A stretch of 64,000 bases of DNA from Romanomermis culicivorax (lineage: Eukaryota > Nematoda > Enoplea > Mermithida > Mermithidae). The notes under the pieces were generated by a model. The model saw nothing but the letters and a program-made list of their open reading frames with translations. It did no database searches and was not told where the DNA came from. Numbering within the stretch: the stretch's first letter is position 1; every line of letters begins with the position of its first letter. A program made the translations under genes and the position numbers. Of the stretch, positions 20,636-32,203 are shown piece by piece. The stretch spans positions 1,870,889 to 1,934,888 of the forward strand of contig CAWUHX010000014.1 in assembly GCA_963922205.1 (NCBI GenBank), written 5' to 3'.

Positions 20636-20653
20636 TCTTCGAACATTGTAATC

Positions 20654-21350
20654 TTAAAATTTTCATACAATTTTTTAACTACAATTTTTGTGATAATTTT
20701 GAAACAAAACGACTCAAATGCACAAGAATAAATTTGGACATAGGTGAGTTGATCAGTCTCTCAAATACCCAAAATCCTCGGCATATAAATTGCCGCGCGG
20801 TCAATTTAGAGTCTTATTCCGAATAAAAAAATTTCTACCACATATTTTAACCTTTTCACACTTACTACTAAGTTGGAAATTTGTATTATCTTGGCGATCT
20901 TGGGGTTGCCCGAAACTATTGTCTACTTCGACGAAACTGGACGTGGCCATATCGCGTTCGAACTTGAACTTCAAAAATCCTCCAGTCGACGATAATAATA
21001 AATATTATAATATTTTGCAAATGAAATCTAAAAAATAGCTCCATAACGCCTTCGATTTTTATGGGATCTATAACTCGGGAAGGGTTTGTTCGGGACTTAT
21101 AAACATTTTGATTTCTTCACACCGAGCGCGTGAAAAAATGTAATTTTGCCCATTAAAAGGTTTTCCGGCGTCGTAGTTTTTTATAACTGCCTAAAACTGC
21201 CATAAAATTGCCAAAAATAAGTTAGAACGATAAAAATTCGAAGGGAGAAAAAAGGGAAGAAATGGGGAAAATTATGATACAAGGAACATTAAAAAAAAGA
21301 CACATAAAACAAAATTTGAACACAACGCACAAATAAAACGATAAAATGAA
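20654..21350 (-). other. Non-coding spacer between pol and the third gene
   Basis: About 0.7 kb without a supported gene. It is A/T-rich near pol. Just upstream of the exonuclease frame, an acceptor-like gctcaacag lies around 20,625, so a spliced subgenomic mRNA, as used for env in some errantiviruses, is conceivable. That is inference. Confidence 0.4.
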
Positions 21351-24300
21351 TTATGAGATACAGTAAAAGTCGGGTGTCCGCGTAACAAAAGGCATTACGC
21401 GATTTACGGAAACTATTTGTACACGCGAATCTGGTTTCCCAGCGCCGCGAATTTTTATGACATTTTTATCTAAATTTTGTGTTTCAATTACTTCATAGGG
21501 ACCGTCATTTGTAGTGTCGGCCTTCCCTTTGATAATTCCTTTCTGGTAGAGAACAAGTTCTCCTGTTTGGAACGTCTTTTCGCGAGCCTTCCTATCATAC
21601 TGTATTTTTCTCTCAGCCGCCGCTTTTTTATGATTTTCGTTTATAATTTTATACGTGTTAAGGAGGTGCTCCGTTAACATGTATCTATAGGTGTCATAAT
21701 TATTCTGAATAATTATTGGCCTTGCTATTTCGTTATCTATCTGGAACCTTGCCTCGTGTCCGTATAATAGGCTATGGGGGGAATTTTTCGTAGTTTTGTG
21801 AGGCGTAATCCGATACGCAAATAAAATCTGTTCCAAATAATGGGGCCAGTCATCCGGGTCGGTAATTGCCACTCTCCTAATCTGCTCAATTAGCGTTCTA
21901 TTAAATCTTTCCACCATACCATTACATTGCGGGTGGTATGGTGTCGTATTTATTTTCTTTATTTTGAGGAGGTCGCACACGTTGCGCATTACTTCCAACA
22001 TGTATGCTGAGCCTTGGTCGCTCAGCAAGTGTTTTGGCGCCCCGTGGGTATAAATTACTTTTTCCATGAACGCCTTTACTATAGTATCGGCTTTTTGATC
22101 GGGAATACACTTGGCCTCCACCCATTTCGTGAAATAATCCATAAATACGATAACATATGGCCTCTTTTCTCGTAAGGGCGAAATACTAACCACATCGGTG
22201 GCTACTATTTCCCAAGGGTAGGAAACAGGTATGGGGTTGAGTGGTTGAATTGGATTCGCTATTGGGCGACATAATTGGCATACGACGCAGGATTTTATCC
22301 ACTTAATGATGTCGTCTTCCATATTTGACCACCAAAATCTATTCCCAATTGCGGCAATAATTCTATCTATCCCTTGATGTCCCATCAAGGTACCGCCGTG
22401 GTATTGGTGTAAAACAAGATGCCTAAGCTTGGTAGGAATTACTAATTGATTTCTTCCGTGGATACTTTCCCGGTATAGTACTTCGTTTTCCAAGTGAAAA
22501 CTGTTGAAGTATTTTTTTGAGCTGTTTTCACCGATATTCCGAAAAATATCCACCAACTTCGGATCTAATCGCTGTTGTTTCTTGATCAGTTCCAGAGAGA
22601 ATAAGTCAGATTCCTTTTTTGCTTCCTCCGGCATTTGGTCTACTTCTTGTTGAGTTGGTGGTGGAGGGTCAATAAATACTTCTTGTGTCTCTGGTTCAAG
22701 CATCTGTCTTGTCATGGCTCTTGTTACCGCCATGCATTCGGGTTCTGTATCCACATTTTTGTCCTCGATTTCTTCGTTACCTTCTCGTTTCTTATTTCGG
22801 ACCTTTTCTTTCTCTTCGGATCTTGACAAAAAATCTGCAAAGGCATTTTCGCGTCCGGCTACGTATTCAAATGTGTAGTTGAACTGTCCAATATATAAAG
22901 CCCATTTCAATAGCCTTTGATTTTGTTGTTTCTCTGCGGAGAGCCATGTAAGTGGTTTATGATCTGTTCTGATTGTGACCCTAAACCCCATAACGTAATG
23001 TCGGTATTGCTTGAATCCATAGACTACAGCTAAACATTCTCTTTCCGTTGTCGAATATCTTGTCTCGGCGTCGTTTAAAACTCTACTCGAATATGCTATC
23101 GTCCAGCGATCGTTTTCCGTTTCCTGATATAGAATCACACCTATCGCTGTCCCCGACACATCCGTTTGAATTACAAAATTCGCCGATCCATCGAATACTG
23201 GGTACCGCAGAAAGGGTGCCGTCATTAAGGCATTTTTTACTCCTTTAAAAGCCGTTAACTGTTCTTCTGAAAGTTCAAACTTCTCTTTCCTATTCTTTTT
23301 TACAAGGGCTTTAAATAAAGGCTGGGCGATAAAAGCTAAGTTATGTATGAATCGTTTGGACCATTGTACTAATCCTAAAAATTTTTGCAGCTGCTTGATG
23401 GACTTGGGTACTTCAAAATTTTTTACCGCTTCTATTTTCTGGGGGTCAACTGACATTCCATTTTTGTCCAATATGTGGCCTAAAAATTTTACGCTGGCTG
23501 GCATAAAGGAGCATTTGTCAGGTTTCAATGTAAGGTTTGCGTTTGTCAGACATCGAAAAATAGTCTCTATATTTTGTAAATGCTCCTCGACCGTTTTTGA
23601 AAAGATTATCACGTCGTCGATATATACTAAACATATTTTCCACACATAAGGATAGAGAATTCGCTCCATGAGACGCTGAAATTCTGCGGGAGCATTTTTA
23701 AGCCCAAATGGCATTACTTTAAACTGGAAAAGACCGTCTTGGCATATAAATGCTGTCTTTTCCTTCGATTCTGAATGCATGGGTACCTGCCAATATCCGG
23801 ACTTCAGATCCAAAGTCGAAAAATAGCGTGCACCTCCTAACGCATCTAAATAATCGTCAATTCGAGGTATCCGGAATTTATCGTCCTTTGTCACTTGATT
23901 GATTCCTCTGTAGTCGACTACTGGTCTCCACGTGCCATCTTTCTTGCCCACTAAAAACAATGGTGCGGCCCAAGGGCTTCTAGAGGGCTCAATGACCCCT
24001 TTTTCCATCATATCCTTTACGTGTTCACGGATAATATCCCTTTGCATTATAGGGGCTCTCCAGTAGTGCTTTTGGACCGGCAACGCGTCTCCTGTGTCCA
24101 TTCTGTGTTGTGCCTCATGAGTCATGGTCAGAGGGTCATTCTTCATACTAAATGCATGCCTATGTTTAAGTAGGACGTTCATAAGCTGTTGTTGCCCTTG
24201 TCGATCAATACTTGATTCTTTCACTAACTGCCTTATGATTTTGATGAATTCAGGTTCCCTCTGTTGTTGAATTTGCGGTTCTGAATGAAGTTGATGTATC

Positions 24301-27233
24301 TTTTCATCAAATTCTGGCCCTACGAATTTCGTTTTGGATTTTGCTATTAGCTCGTTACTACGCAATTTTATCCCCTTGTTGGTCTCGTTTATTAGTAAAA
24401 TTTGGAAATTATTATCCCTGGCGTCCACAATTGAGGCATCAACATCGAACAAAGTATTCTTCCCCGTTTCTTCTATCACTATGGGACCCTTTGTCCAATC
24501 TTTCTGTGGCCCAACCACAGCTTGTACAAAGGAGGTGGTATTCGGGGGAATATACGTCCCATTTTTTGTCCAAATAAAGGTTTCCTCGTTCATTTCGGTA
24601 ATTGGCATTACCTGTTCTTGATCATCATCACTTTCTAGCCCCAGCAAATCTTCTTCCTTAATTTCTTCCTTTATGGGTATGTAATCCAAAACCATCGGAT
24701 TCGCAGGAATTGGCAACGGCAGCGGTATTTGCGTATCGTCGAATAGCGTTTCACTAATTATCTGTCTTTCTACATTCGCTAGGCGTATATGGCCGTTTCG
24801 AAAATCAATAGACGCCTGTATACTAGGATGGGTTAGAAAATCTAGACCCAATATAATACCTTCATTTAGGTTATCTAGCAATGCGAATCTAGCGAGAAAA
24901 TTTCCAAAACCAGTTCCAACGTATATGAATGTAGGGCCATATGTTGTTACACGTTTTCCAACCGCTGTTACTACTGAATTCAAAATCGGAAATTTTGTCT
25001 TTGATATATTCAATAATCTTGACGCTGTATCTGTCCTCATAAAGCTAGATTGTGCTCCCGTATCGATTAGAGCTTTAAATTCTTCTCCACATATTTTGAC
25101 GGGTATTAACAGTGGTTGACATTTGCGAAAATTTTCCAAAAATAAATGTTCGTTATCATTGGCGAGTCTGGGCTTTGCTTCTGAAGTAGAGCTGATAACA
25201 TTCGCCAAACTTAACTCATAATTTTCTATAAGTACTCCATCTAGGGCTATAATTTCTGGTTTGTCTTGTTTTTTAGCCTCTTGTGAGTTTATAACATTTA
25301 TGGAATTATTCGGAGGATTATTGATCGGTTGCGATGTTGTTGGTGCGATATTCGGTGGTGGCTGCGGGACACTATTTTGACGATAATAATATGCCGCATT
25401 TGGATTCTGTTCCATATTATTATGGTATGGCATCCGTTGACCAAAATTTGTGAATCCGGCTCGTCCACGATTCATGAAACCACTGCGATGGTCGAAATTT
25501 CGATTATAGAAATTGTTACCACAATTCCACGGCCTTCCTTGATCCGTTGGTTGAATCAGTTCCGGGTGAAGAATTAAACAGTTTTCGGACGAGTGGCTAT
25601 TGGACTTATGGTATGAACAATATGGTCGACGATATGGATTTCCCAAAACTCGATCAGGTAAATTATTATATTGAGCATTATTAGAATTATTATTGACTCC
25701 CCAACGATTAAGAGCTGGAGGGCCCTGATTTCTGATTGCATCATTGACCATCTTCATGATATCTTGTTGAGATACGGGGTTTTGAAATGCTGGTGGAGGT
25801 GGAAAAATTTGCTGAGGCCTTGCAATTTGTTGTTGTTGACCTATACTACTATCCTGCTGACGAATCTGCAAATTATTAAATCTTCGGTTTTCATAGACTC
25901 GATTCAGTCGATCGTCTTCGCCGTCCTCTTGCTCTTCGCTGAATTCCTTCCAGGCCGTCGTATCGGCTTTCAATTTATTTACGAATTCTGCCAAGGAGGT
26001 GATATTTTTGAATTCTTGGAGCCGACCTTCCATTCGAGTTTGGACGTATACTGGAGCCTTGTGAAAATATGTTTTGATGACAATTCGATTTCTTTCGTTT
26101 TCTGTTTTTTCGTAGTTCAATAAATGCACATACATCTTTATTCGTCGCAAAAAATCCTTTGTAGTTTCCCCTTTTCGTTTTTTCATATCATGTAATTCCC
26201 TTCTCAGTGCAGGAGTATCCATTTTGGGGGCGTTCATTCTGATTACGCTTGCTTTCCCTTCTTCATAGCTGCCATTTTTGTCTACATAAGTCGACGTTTC
26301 AAAATCGCAACAACGCCAAAGCACTTCAATTCTCAGGTCTTCTGTGTCTTCAGGCTTGAATGTGCCCTCCAAACAGGCGAAAAAGTTGAGTATTTCTGCA
26401 GCCTCCATTTTATCGGATATTTCTTTATTTTTCATTCGGCTTAAAATTATCTTCATTCTTTTTTCAGGATCTTCGCAATATCTTCCATACTCTTGCCGAT
26501 TTCGAGGACTTCCTCCGGATATGGGTTGCTCTCTTCCTTGATTCCATGACGTGGTTGGTATATCTTCTTCCATCATTCGATGTTGGGCACCTTGAGCCTG
26601 AGCCTGAGCCAAGTGGTTTTCGAACCAGTTCAATTTTCTTTCCAAACTCCTGTCTAAATGGTCTTTGACCGTTTCAGACGGAAGTATCTCCATATCTCCA
26701 GTATTCACTATTCTTTCGTCAGGTCTTTTGTCCATTTTCTTCATCAGTTCCCCCATTTGCTTTTCAACTTCTTCCATTATCTTTCTCGAGTTTTGTTGTT
26801 CTTGTTCCCGAAATTTTTCTTCCCATAACTTGCGTTCCGCTCTTTCTCGCATGAGTTGATCCAATATTTCTTGTTCTCGTAACGCCGCCTTTGTTCTTTC
26901 TACATTAATGGCATTAGCTGATTTGTCAACGGCTCTTTGCATGGATTCCAGGATGGCTAAAGTGGCCACATCCTGTATATTTCCACTCGTTATCCTTTCC
27001 ATTTCATTTTTCGGTTTCGCTTCAATGTCGACCTTCGCGTCAGCTTTCGGTACTGTAGGCGTATATCTCAAGTTATAAAATGATACCACATTCGTTTCGG
27101 GGGGTAAACTAATTTTCTCAAAAGATGATACTGAATCAGAGGACATCTGTATCCGGTGATCGGCATAATCATACGTTTCCGCATCAATAGTTTGATCTTT
27201 ATCAGTTATCACTATCCTCGGGTAAATTCGCAA
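21351..27233 (-). CDS. gag-pol: Element 1 Gag-Pol polyprotein (Ty3/Gypsy), intact
   Basis: A single 1,960-codon frame without stops, numbered from 27,233; the first ATG is at 27,146 (residue 30). A coiled coil (about 85-165) leads to a retrotransposon Gag domain (about 265-430) and a variant zinc knuckle of Cys-His-His-Cys type ([16 protein letters not shown]). Then come an aspartic protease (LIDTGAQ, about 722-728; LGLDFL later), reverse transcriptase (about 1,085-1,265; YIDD near 1,203, [10 protein letters not shown]-type motif [14 protein letters not shown]), RNase H (QTDVSG near 1,356; TDHKPLTWL near 1,430) and integrase with an HHCC finger (about 1,605-1,660) and DDE residues in ATDVVS, LSDQGSA and GMVERFN. 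A GPY-like motif ends the protein. No chromodomain. Gag and Pol are fused without a frameshift. It should make virus-like particles, copy RNA to DNA and integrate it. Confidence 0.95.
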   Translation of the reverse strand: MRIYPRIVITDKDQTIDAETYDYADHRIQMSSDSVSSFEKISLPPETNVVSFYNLRYTPTVPKADAKVDIEAKPKNEMERITSGNIQDVATLAILESMQRAVDKSANAINVERTKAALREQEILDQLMRERAERKLWEEKFREQEQQNSRKIMEEVEKQMGELMKKMDKRPDERIVNTGDMEILPSETVKDHLDRSLERKLNWFENHLAQAQAQGAQHRMMEEDIPTTSWNQGREQPISGGSPRNRQEYGRYCEDPEKRMKIILSRMKNKEISDKMEAAEILNFFACLEGTFKPEDTEDLRIEVLWRCCDFETSTYVDKNGSYEEGKASVIRMNAPKMDTPALRRELHDMKKRKGETTKDFLRRIKMYVHLLNYEKTENERNRIVIKTYFHKAPVYVQTRMEGRLQEFKNITSLAEFVNKLKADTTAWKEFSEEQEDGEDDRLNRVYENRRFNNLQIRQQDSSIGQQQQIARPQQIFPPPPAFQNPVSQQDIMKMVNDAIRNQGPPALNRWGVNNNSNNAQYNNLPDRVLGNPYRRPYCSYHKSNSHSSENCLILHPELIQPTDQGRPWNCGNNFYNRNFDHRSGFMNRGRAGFTNFGQRMPYHNNMEQNPNAAYYYRQNSVPQPPPNIAPTTSQPINNPPNNSINVINSQEAKKQDKPEIIALDGVLIENYELSLANVISSTSEAKPRLANDNEHLFLENFRKCQPLLIPVKICGEEFKALIDTGAQSSFMRTDTASRLLNISKTKFPILNSVVTAVGKRVTTYGPTFIYVGTGFGNFLARFALLDNLNEGIILGLDFLTHPSIQASIDFRNGHIRLANVERQIISETLFDDTQIPLPLPIPANPMVLDYIPIKEEIKEEDLLGLESDDDQEQVMPITEMNEETFIWTKNGTYIPPNTTSFVQAVVGPQKDWTKGPIVIEETGKNTLFDVDASIVDARDNNFQILLINETNKGIKLRSNELIAKSKTKFVGPEFDEKIHQLHSEPQIQQQREPEFIKIIRQLVKESSIDRQGQQQLMNVLLKHRHAFSMKNDPLTMTHEAQHRMDTGDALPVQKHYWRAPIMQRDIIREHVKDMMEKGVIEPSRSPWAAPLFLVGKKDGTWRPVVDYRGINQVTKDDKFRIPRIDDYLDALGGARYFSTLDLKSGYWQVPMHSESKEKTAFICQDGLFQFKVMPFGLKNAPAEFQRLMERILYPYVWKICLVYIDDVIIFSKTVEEHLQNIETIFRCLTNANLTLKPDKCSFMPASVKFLGHILDKNGMSVDPQKIEAVKNFEVPKSIKQLQKFLGLVQWSKRFIHNLAFIAQPLFKALVKKNRKEKFELSEEQLTAFKGVKNALMTAPFLRYPVFDGSANFVIQTDVSGTAIGVILYQETENDRWTIAYSSRVLNDAETRYSTTERECLAVVYGFKQYRHYVMGFRVTIRTDHKPLTWLSAEKQQNQRLLKWALYIGQFNYTFEYVAGRENAFADFLSRSEEKEKVRNKKREGNEEIEDKNVDTEPECMAVTRAMTRQMLEPETQEVFIDPPPPTQQEVDQMPEEAKKESDLFSLELIKKQQRLDPKLVDIFRNIGENSSKKYFNSFHLENEVLYRESIHGRNQLVIPTKLRHLVLHQYHGGTLMGHQGIDRIIAAIGNRFWWSNMEDDIIKWIKSCVVCQLCRPIANPIQPLNPIPVSYPWEIVATDVVSISPLREKRPYVIVFMDYFTKWVEAKCIPDQKADTIVKAFMEKVIYTHGAPKHLLSDQGSAYMLEVMRNVCDLLKIKKINTTPYHPQCNGMVERFNRTLIEQIRRVAITDPDDWPHYLEQILFAYRITPHKTTKNSPHSLLYGHEARFQIDNEIARPIIIQNNYDTYRYMLTEHLLNTYKIINENHKKAAAERKIQYDRKAREKTFQTGELVLYQKGIIKGKADTTNDGPYEVIETQNLDKNVIKIRGAGKPDSRVQIVSVNRVMPFVTRTPDFYCIS

Positions 27234-27384
27234 ATTTCTTCACTACTTGCTCGATGGTCGCCTCCATATTTGCCATTCGTTCGGTGTGATCCTCTTTGTT
27301 TACTTCGGTTTGTAATAATGTTACCTTTGGTCGTCTTCCAGGTTGTTTCCGTACCATTGATTTCGGTTTCGATGTTTTCTTCAT
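27202..27384 (-). CDS. Small Gag-leader ORF overlapping the start of Gag-Pol
   Basis: Sixty codons from a true ATG at 27,384, Lys/Arg-rich then helical ([19 protein letters not shown]). It ends 32 nt inside the Gag-Pol frame, which lies one base forward (+1). The Gag-Pol frame itself has no ATG until residue 30, so this ORF may be the real N-terminus of Gag, joined by a +1 frameshift or separated by a one-base change in this copy. It could also be a short upstream ORF. It lies immediately after the 5' LTR and primer-binding site. Confidence 0.5.
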   Translation of the reverse strand: MKKTSKPKSMVRKQPGRRPKVTLLQTEVNKEDHTERMANMEATIEQVVKKFANLPEDSDN

Positions 27385-27400
27385 CCTTTGCCTTCGTAGC

Positions 27401-27414
27401 TGTACAGGTCACCA
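27401..27414 (-). other. Primer-binding-site candidate of Element 1
   Basis: On the sense strand, one base after the LTR-terminal CA, the sequence reads TGGTGACCTGTACA, beginning with the TGG expected to pair with a tRNA CCA tail. I cannot assign the tRNA from memory with confidence. Confidence 0.55.
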
Positions 27415-27415
27415 A

Positions 27416-28195
27416 TGTCGTATAAGCGATCATATGCCCTCGGCTACCTAGCTGCGGTTCTTGGGAGATCCAATTCTGGTACGGCCCCTGACGCTAACCC
27501 TGTGCTAGATACAGTCCTACTGCAGGTCACAGAGACTTGATGAACAACAATATTTATTTTGGAAATGACAAAAGTGTGAATACAACTGTGGGCAAGTGAT
27601 AAATGGAATACTAAGTGCCAAAACGCGAACACAACACTGATTTCCTCCCTAAGTCGCTGACCCTTCTTTCTGTCCCTGTACACAGAGTCCCAGGGACCTT
27701 CGGGTGTCTTAATCCACGACCTAAGCTGAAAACCTGACAAAAATCTCTACCTAAGTGCTGAACCACCACTCACTATTCTCTTCGATCAAAATTGGAAACG
27801 TCGGAGTACTTTTCAGGTCGCAGGGGATCCTCTAGACGAGTCCGCGACGCGAAATCGACACACGCAATAATATGAACAATAAATGCGTCCGCTAGCCTTC
27901 CACAGTCGCCACGGGTCTTCTTCGAAGACGCAAAAGAGAGGCGACCAGCTCACAATAAGACGTAATAATAATAATGAAACAAACTGCAACGCGTCTAACA
28001 TCGACTTGCCAGATGCATGCAAAACATTCACGTCACCATTTATGTATTTTTGAACCAAAAAAGTATATGACACAAACCGTTTTACCGGTTTGTTTACCCA
28101 AGAATAAATGAAATCACTTTAACAACAAAGGAACTTTAGGAAATGAAAATGAGGTAGTTAGAGGACCAAAGGTCAGAGGAATTGACCCTCTGACA
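27416..28195 (-). repeat. 5' LTR of Element 1
   Basis: It is 780 bp, TG...CA, and nearly identical to 14,602-15,381. It should carry the promoter and the poly(A) signals of the element, but I cannot place a confident TATA box. Confidence 0.95.
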
Positions 28196-28471
28196 TGTTG
28201 ATCAAACAACCAAATAATTGTTTGTAAGTTCCACATTGTTTTGATAGCAGAAGTGAAAAGCATAGTGGGATGTTTTGACAGCATGTACACTCAGGCAGGA
28301 CCAGGTTGAGTTGGGTCCAGGATGTCGCTCAGGGTCCTTGAGTCAGGTCAGGGAGGTTGGGTTGAGCTTGTGGGTCAGATAAGAGTGTCTTATTGTAGGA
28401 TCAGTGAAGGCTACAACCATTATATATTTAATTTACACATCTTTACAGCTACCAAGGTCTCTACAGCTGCC

Positions 28472-29190
28472 AAAATTCATTTGAGTAAAGTAAAACGAAT
28501 TTTTGAAAAAAGATTCCGGTCTGACTGGACTGAAGAGTATTTCCTAGTTAATGTGTTGTAGTGTGTTTCCGCCAATTCATAGGATTTTCCAAAGTTTGTC
28601 GATTATTTGAAAATGCGGTCAAGTCCAAAGTAGGGTGAGCTACACAGAATATGGAAGGGCGGCTTACTGTAGTTCAATTTCTGTACCCGTGTGGTGAGTG
28701 CTCTCATTATTATTCCTTTTATATTTTATATACTAGTGGGCATCCCCATGCGTTTTGTATTATTTCTCCGAGCACGTGGGACTCTTCCTATTTATTGTCC
28801 ATGCACTAGTTTTGTACGTAAGCGTGTTATTTTTGTGTGAGGTAAAATTATCAAGAGAAAGTTCTCCTCCTTTGCGTTAGTTCTTTGGGAATCCAAATTA
28901 GAAGGTCCAAGGTTTTCTGATTTGGGTGAAAATTTGGTGGGGTTTAAGTACATTAAGTAGTTAGTTAATTGGGAAAGCATGGGTGTTGGAAACACATGCA
29001 TTAAGGAAAATCCCTGGACCCAACTCCTGCCTGCCAATCATTGTCGGGAAACCTGGACCATATTTACAAATACAACAAGTAAGAAAAGTGCCCAGAACCC
29101 ACCTGTTTACATTTTAGAGGACCAATTAGGTGAGAACTTAGAAGGAATTTTCTATGAACTTGATCTGGAAAAATTAAAACTGATGATGAG
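28472..29190 (+). pseudogene. Integrase C-terminal relic, split in two (F54H12.3-like / Polinton-type integrase)
   Basis: Two in-order pieces match the conserved tail after the DDE core of a widespread invertebrate transposon integrase family, named for the C. elegans transposon-derived protein F54H12.3. The first, at 28,472-28,561, is KIHLSKVKRIFEKRF...WTEEYF; the second, at about 29,090-29,190, is NPPVYILEDQLGENL..GIFYELDLEKLK. In intact members these pieces are nearly adjacent; here about 530 bp separate them (an insertion or an intron). No catalytic core is present within the window, so this is a fragment. It lies just right of the Element 1 insertion point. Positions 28,200-28,470 hold nothing else identified. 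Confidence 0.55.
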
Positions 29191-29528
29191 GATCTATGAA
29201 TTAGAGAAAAAATTTCAAACTCTGTAAAAGAGGAAAAACATATGTCTGGCTCGATTACCTGATTCCATAGAGAGGGTGCCCACCCAAATTTGATAGTTGG
29301 GTTTCAGAGCTGGTAAAGCTATAAATATAATTTTTTCACACCAAGTTTGAAAAATATGAAAAAGGAAGACAAGAAGTGCAAAAACTGAGACATGATTTCA
29401 TAAAAGGGGCTATGATTTAAAAAAGTGGGATCTATGAATTGGAAAAAGTGGGACAAGATTTGAAAATTGCAGAAAAATTATAGACTTCTACTCACCCCTT
29501 AGGAGGGTGAGACCCCTATACTCTAGAA

Positions 29529-29620
29529 GAGTGGCTGTACAGACCCAGGGGATTGTAGAGAACCTGGTGGCTGTAAAGACCTTAGTGGTTGTACAGACCC
29601 TGGTGACTGTAGAGACCCTG
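29529..29620. repeat. 18-bp minisatellite, five copies
   Basis: The units follow GTGGCTGTACAGACCCTG with variants (gtggttgtacagaccctg, gtgactgtagagaccctg). The frame through it reads as Val/Thr/Leu repeats and is not a gene. The flanking 29,227-29,528 and 29,621-29,940 show nothing supported. Confidence 0.8.
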
Positions 29621-29949
29621 GTTCTAGAACTTTTGTTCTTGAACAATCGGGACAGAGTTTCGGGACCCTACCTGACCTCCTGGACTCTGACTGACATCCC
29701 ACATCCCACCCAATCTAGGCCTGCCCAGACGCACCTGCTGCCATGTGACCAATCACGTGACTGATGATGTCACTTGCAGCCCAGCACGCCATGCTATACT
29801 ACCAGCATTGAATCTGGAGTTGAAGAAAATATAAAAACGTCAAATTCTGAAATTTAAAATTATGAATCAGTGAAAAAAAATCAAACTCACTTTCTCCATT
29901 TTTGAATCCATGAATGGTATAAAGTTGCACGAATGGCTTAGGGCATATT

Positions 29950-30651
29950 TCAAGGCACATCCATAACCCAGTATTCCGATTGATGATGTGTTTCTAAATC
30001 CAAATCTGAGGTGAATACCAAAAAATCTTGTTCTTGATCCAAGAGCGGACGTTCATTCACCAGATCTGCGTTATTATCCGCTGAAGGAGCTTCCCTGCCA
30101 CCTAAAGTTAAGCAATATGCGATGGGCAGGTCATGATGATCTAGTATAGATGTCAACATTTTCTGAAGTTGTCAGTAAAGAATGGAACGATTGTTTTTGT
30201 ACAGTCCTACTTCCATCTCCATTTCCTCTTGCATTTGCTGATCCAATGGAAATCTGTTCGGACTTAGAGCCACAGATTCTCGAAAAGCAGAAAGTAGAGC
30301 AACACCCAGTTCAGAACATCCCTTCCATGTTTCTCGACTCAATTTAAGCCCTTCGATTTCCCATTTGCTCCTTGGATTGCAGTCAGGCAAATTATCTATA
30401 GTTGGATCAGTCACAAATCTTTCATTTTGAACTGTAACTCTGACTGACCCCACATTTCCAAGAGGCGAGCAAAATTTACGGACATAATAATTGGATGAAA
30501 CATTATTGGTTAAACGCTTTGACGATTTCTTTTGGGACAGGTAATATAATTGAGGACTTTGCAATTCAACATTTAGCACAGTATTTTTCAATTCCCGACT
30601 AAGAAAATATCCAATAGGACCAAAGTCAACCGTTTTTGCGAACAGGAAAGG
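29950..30651 (-). CDS. Host gene fragment, two exons, unknown protein
   Basis: Exon A, 30,211-30,651 (441 nt, 147 codons), begins right after an acceptor (tagtattag) and reads PFLFAKTVDFGPIGYFLSRE... through QMQEEMEME. A 48-nt intron (30,163-30,210; GTAGGA...ctgacaacttcag with a branch-like ctgac) removes an in-frame TGA. Exon B, 29,950-30,162, continues in phase 0 (KMLTSILDHHDLPIAYCLTLGG...) to a TAA. Together this is about 218 residues of the C-terminal part of a protein, mixed in composition, soluble, ending acidic (VFTSDLDLETHH). Upstream exons should lie at higher coordinates but were not found with confidence. I do not recognise the family. Confidence 0.6.
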
Positions 30652-30838
30652 CTAATACTACTTAGGAGTTTGTTGTGTTCATGTACTATGCATCCTTTAC
30701 TCTCCCAGTCTGATTTCCAAAAAATAAAACTATTTTAAGCTCTTTTCGTTTTGCAGGGGTGCACTGTAAATATGTTTAAAATGTGCTCAGCTTCCAATCC
30801 CTATTGTTTGCGTCCATCATCGAATTTTTTATGTGCAG

Positions 30839-31000
30839 GGCGCCTGCTGCAAGGCCAAAACCAGGAGAGACGTTACTGCCCACTTGAAGAAGCTGCATGC
30901 AGAACGCCCTTGTCTGTGCAAATGTGCATCGAGAAGAGCAAACCCAAATAACCCTCACAAGCCAATCATTTCCAAAAAAAGAAAATTAAAGATGGCATGA
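30839..31000 (+). CDS. Terminal exon with Cys/His-rich (zinc-finger-like) motif
   Basis: After an acceptor (ttttttatgtgcag) the phase-0 frame of 54 codons runs to TGA: GACCKAKTRRDVTAHLKKLH, then RPCLCKC and a basic tail (SKKRKLKM). The Cys pair followed by His-x4-His and a further Cys cluster resembles a zinc-binding module, and the tail resembles a nuclear localisation signal. A possible 9-nt exon GGGTGCACT precedes it, between ttttgcag and gtaaat. No upstream exons were identified. It may be a host regulator fragment or a transposase zinc finger. Confidence 0.45.
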   Translation, partial: GACCKAKTRRDVTAHLKKLHAERPCLCKCASRRANPNNPHKPIISKKRKLKMA

Positions 31001-32203
31001 TTAATTTCACATGTGTCAAGAATTTGGAGGCACCACGTTTGCTTTACGTGGTTATATCTCATCATGTTATGCCAACTTTTTATCCACGATTCCACTTTAA
31101 AAAAATTGTGGCAATGGGTGGCAGTGCTGAGAAGGTGGCAATGTTGGGAGTTTTTGGTGGCAATGTTCGGATGATGACAATGTTGGGACTACACCATTGG
31201 ATCTGGGCTTACTTGTCTTCAACTTGAAAACCTCTTGTAACCACTTAAGAACGTTAGTTTCATCAATAATCCACTAATAAGGCCTCAATCTTGACACATC
31301 TTCAATCATCAACAATTTAATGATTTTCTTCAGAAAAGGTGACTCTACATGACTTGAATATTCTTTTTCATAGTTTATTTTCTGAATTTGACCAAGGATG
31401 GAATTCTCCTGATTTCTGTACCATAATTAGCGAACAGCAGCCATTTTATTTAACCATTTATTAAGAATGAGCTGTGTTAACATAAATAAATTAGTATCTC
31501 ATCAAATGAGTCGTTTCCTCTGCTTAAAATGATTGAATACACACATAAATGAAACAAATACTATGCATATATGTTTATATGCGTCCCGCCCCTAGAGCTC
31601 AAAATAAAATTTTGTGTTTAATTTACAGCAATCATCGGTCAAATGCTTAGCTTGAGATACTTGCTTTCAACTCTTATCAGAAAAATTGCATTTGAAAAAA
31701 CAGACTACAGTTGAAAGTTTGTGCAGTGGGTATCCATGGAGCATTATAATCAAGTGGCAGGGAATGATTGTACGAGACTACTAATTGGTTTCCTATATGA
31801 TAAAATTAAAAATTACCGATTCAACTATAGATTTTTGCATGTAAGAATCATTTCAGCTCCAAGAATCAGAGTTTCATTTATGATCAATACATAAAATATT
31901 TTTAATGAGACATCATGTACGATTTTTCGATTTCATACGTTATTCATGTCGGATTGTTGTAGAGTCTTTAATTTTAAGTGGAAATGCTAAAAGTGATTTG
32001 TAAATATGTTTGAATATAGTGTGCAATTCACGTATATGACCTTTAAATGAATAAATTCATCCTATGATTACTAAAACCATGAAGCAACTTGATAAAGGCA
32101 ATATGGATATATATTTTGTGTCTATTTTTAGTCGAGTTAGGATATGATCAGGAAACATACTCTCATGGTAGGAAACATGTCCTGTTTCTTCTTTACATTC
32201 CAG
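31001..32203. other. Unassigned intergenic or intronic sequence
   Basis: Mostly A/T-rich single-copy-looking DNA with no exon that I can bound. A small GTGG-rich direct repeat (gtggcaatg...) occurs at about 31,108-31,190. Confidence 0.45.

Larger units (their letters stand above)
14602..28195 (-). mobile_element. Element 1: complete Ty3/Gypsy LTR retrotransposon, 13.6 kb
   Basis: Both LTRs are present and are 780 bp long. TGTT flanks the insertion (14,598-14,601 and 28,196-28,199). A primer-binding-site candidate lies next to the 5' LTR and a polypurine tract next to the 3' LTR. In sense order it carries a small gag-leader ORF, a 1,960-codon Gag-Pol frame with protease, reverse transcriptase, RNase H and then integrase (the Ty3/Gypsy order), about 0.7 kb without a gene, and a third gene of about 4.1 kb beginning with a DEDDy 3'-5' exonuclease domain. 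The length is more than twice that of a minimal gypsy element (about 5-7 kb) because of the third gene and a GC-rich 1.2-kb 3' untranslated region. Few LTR differences point to a recent insertion. Confidence 0.95.
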
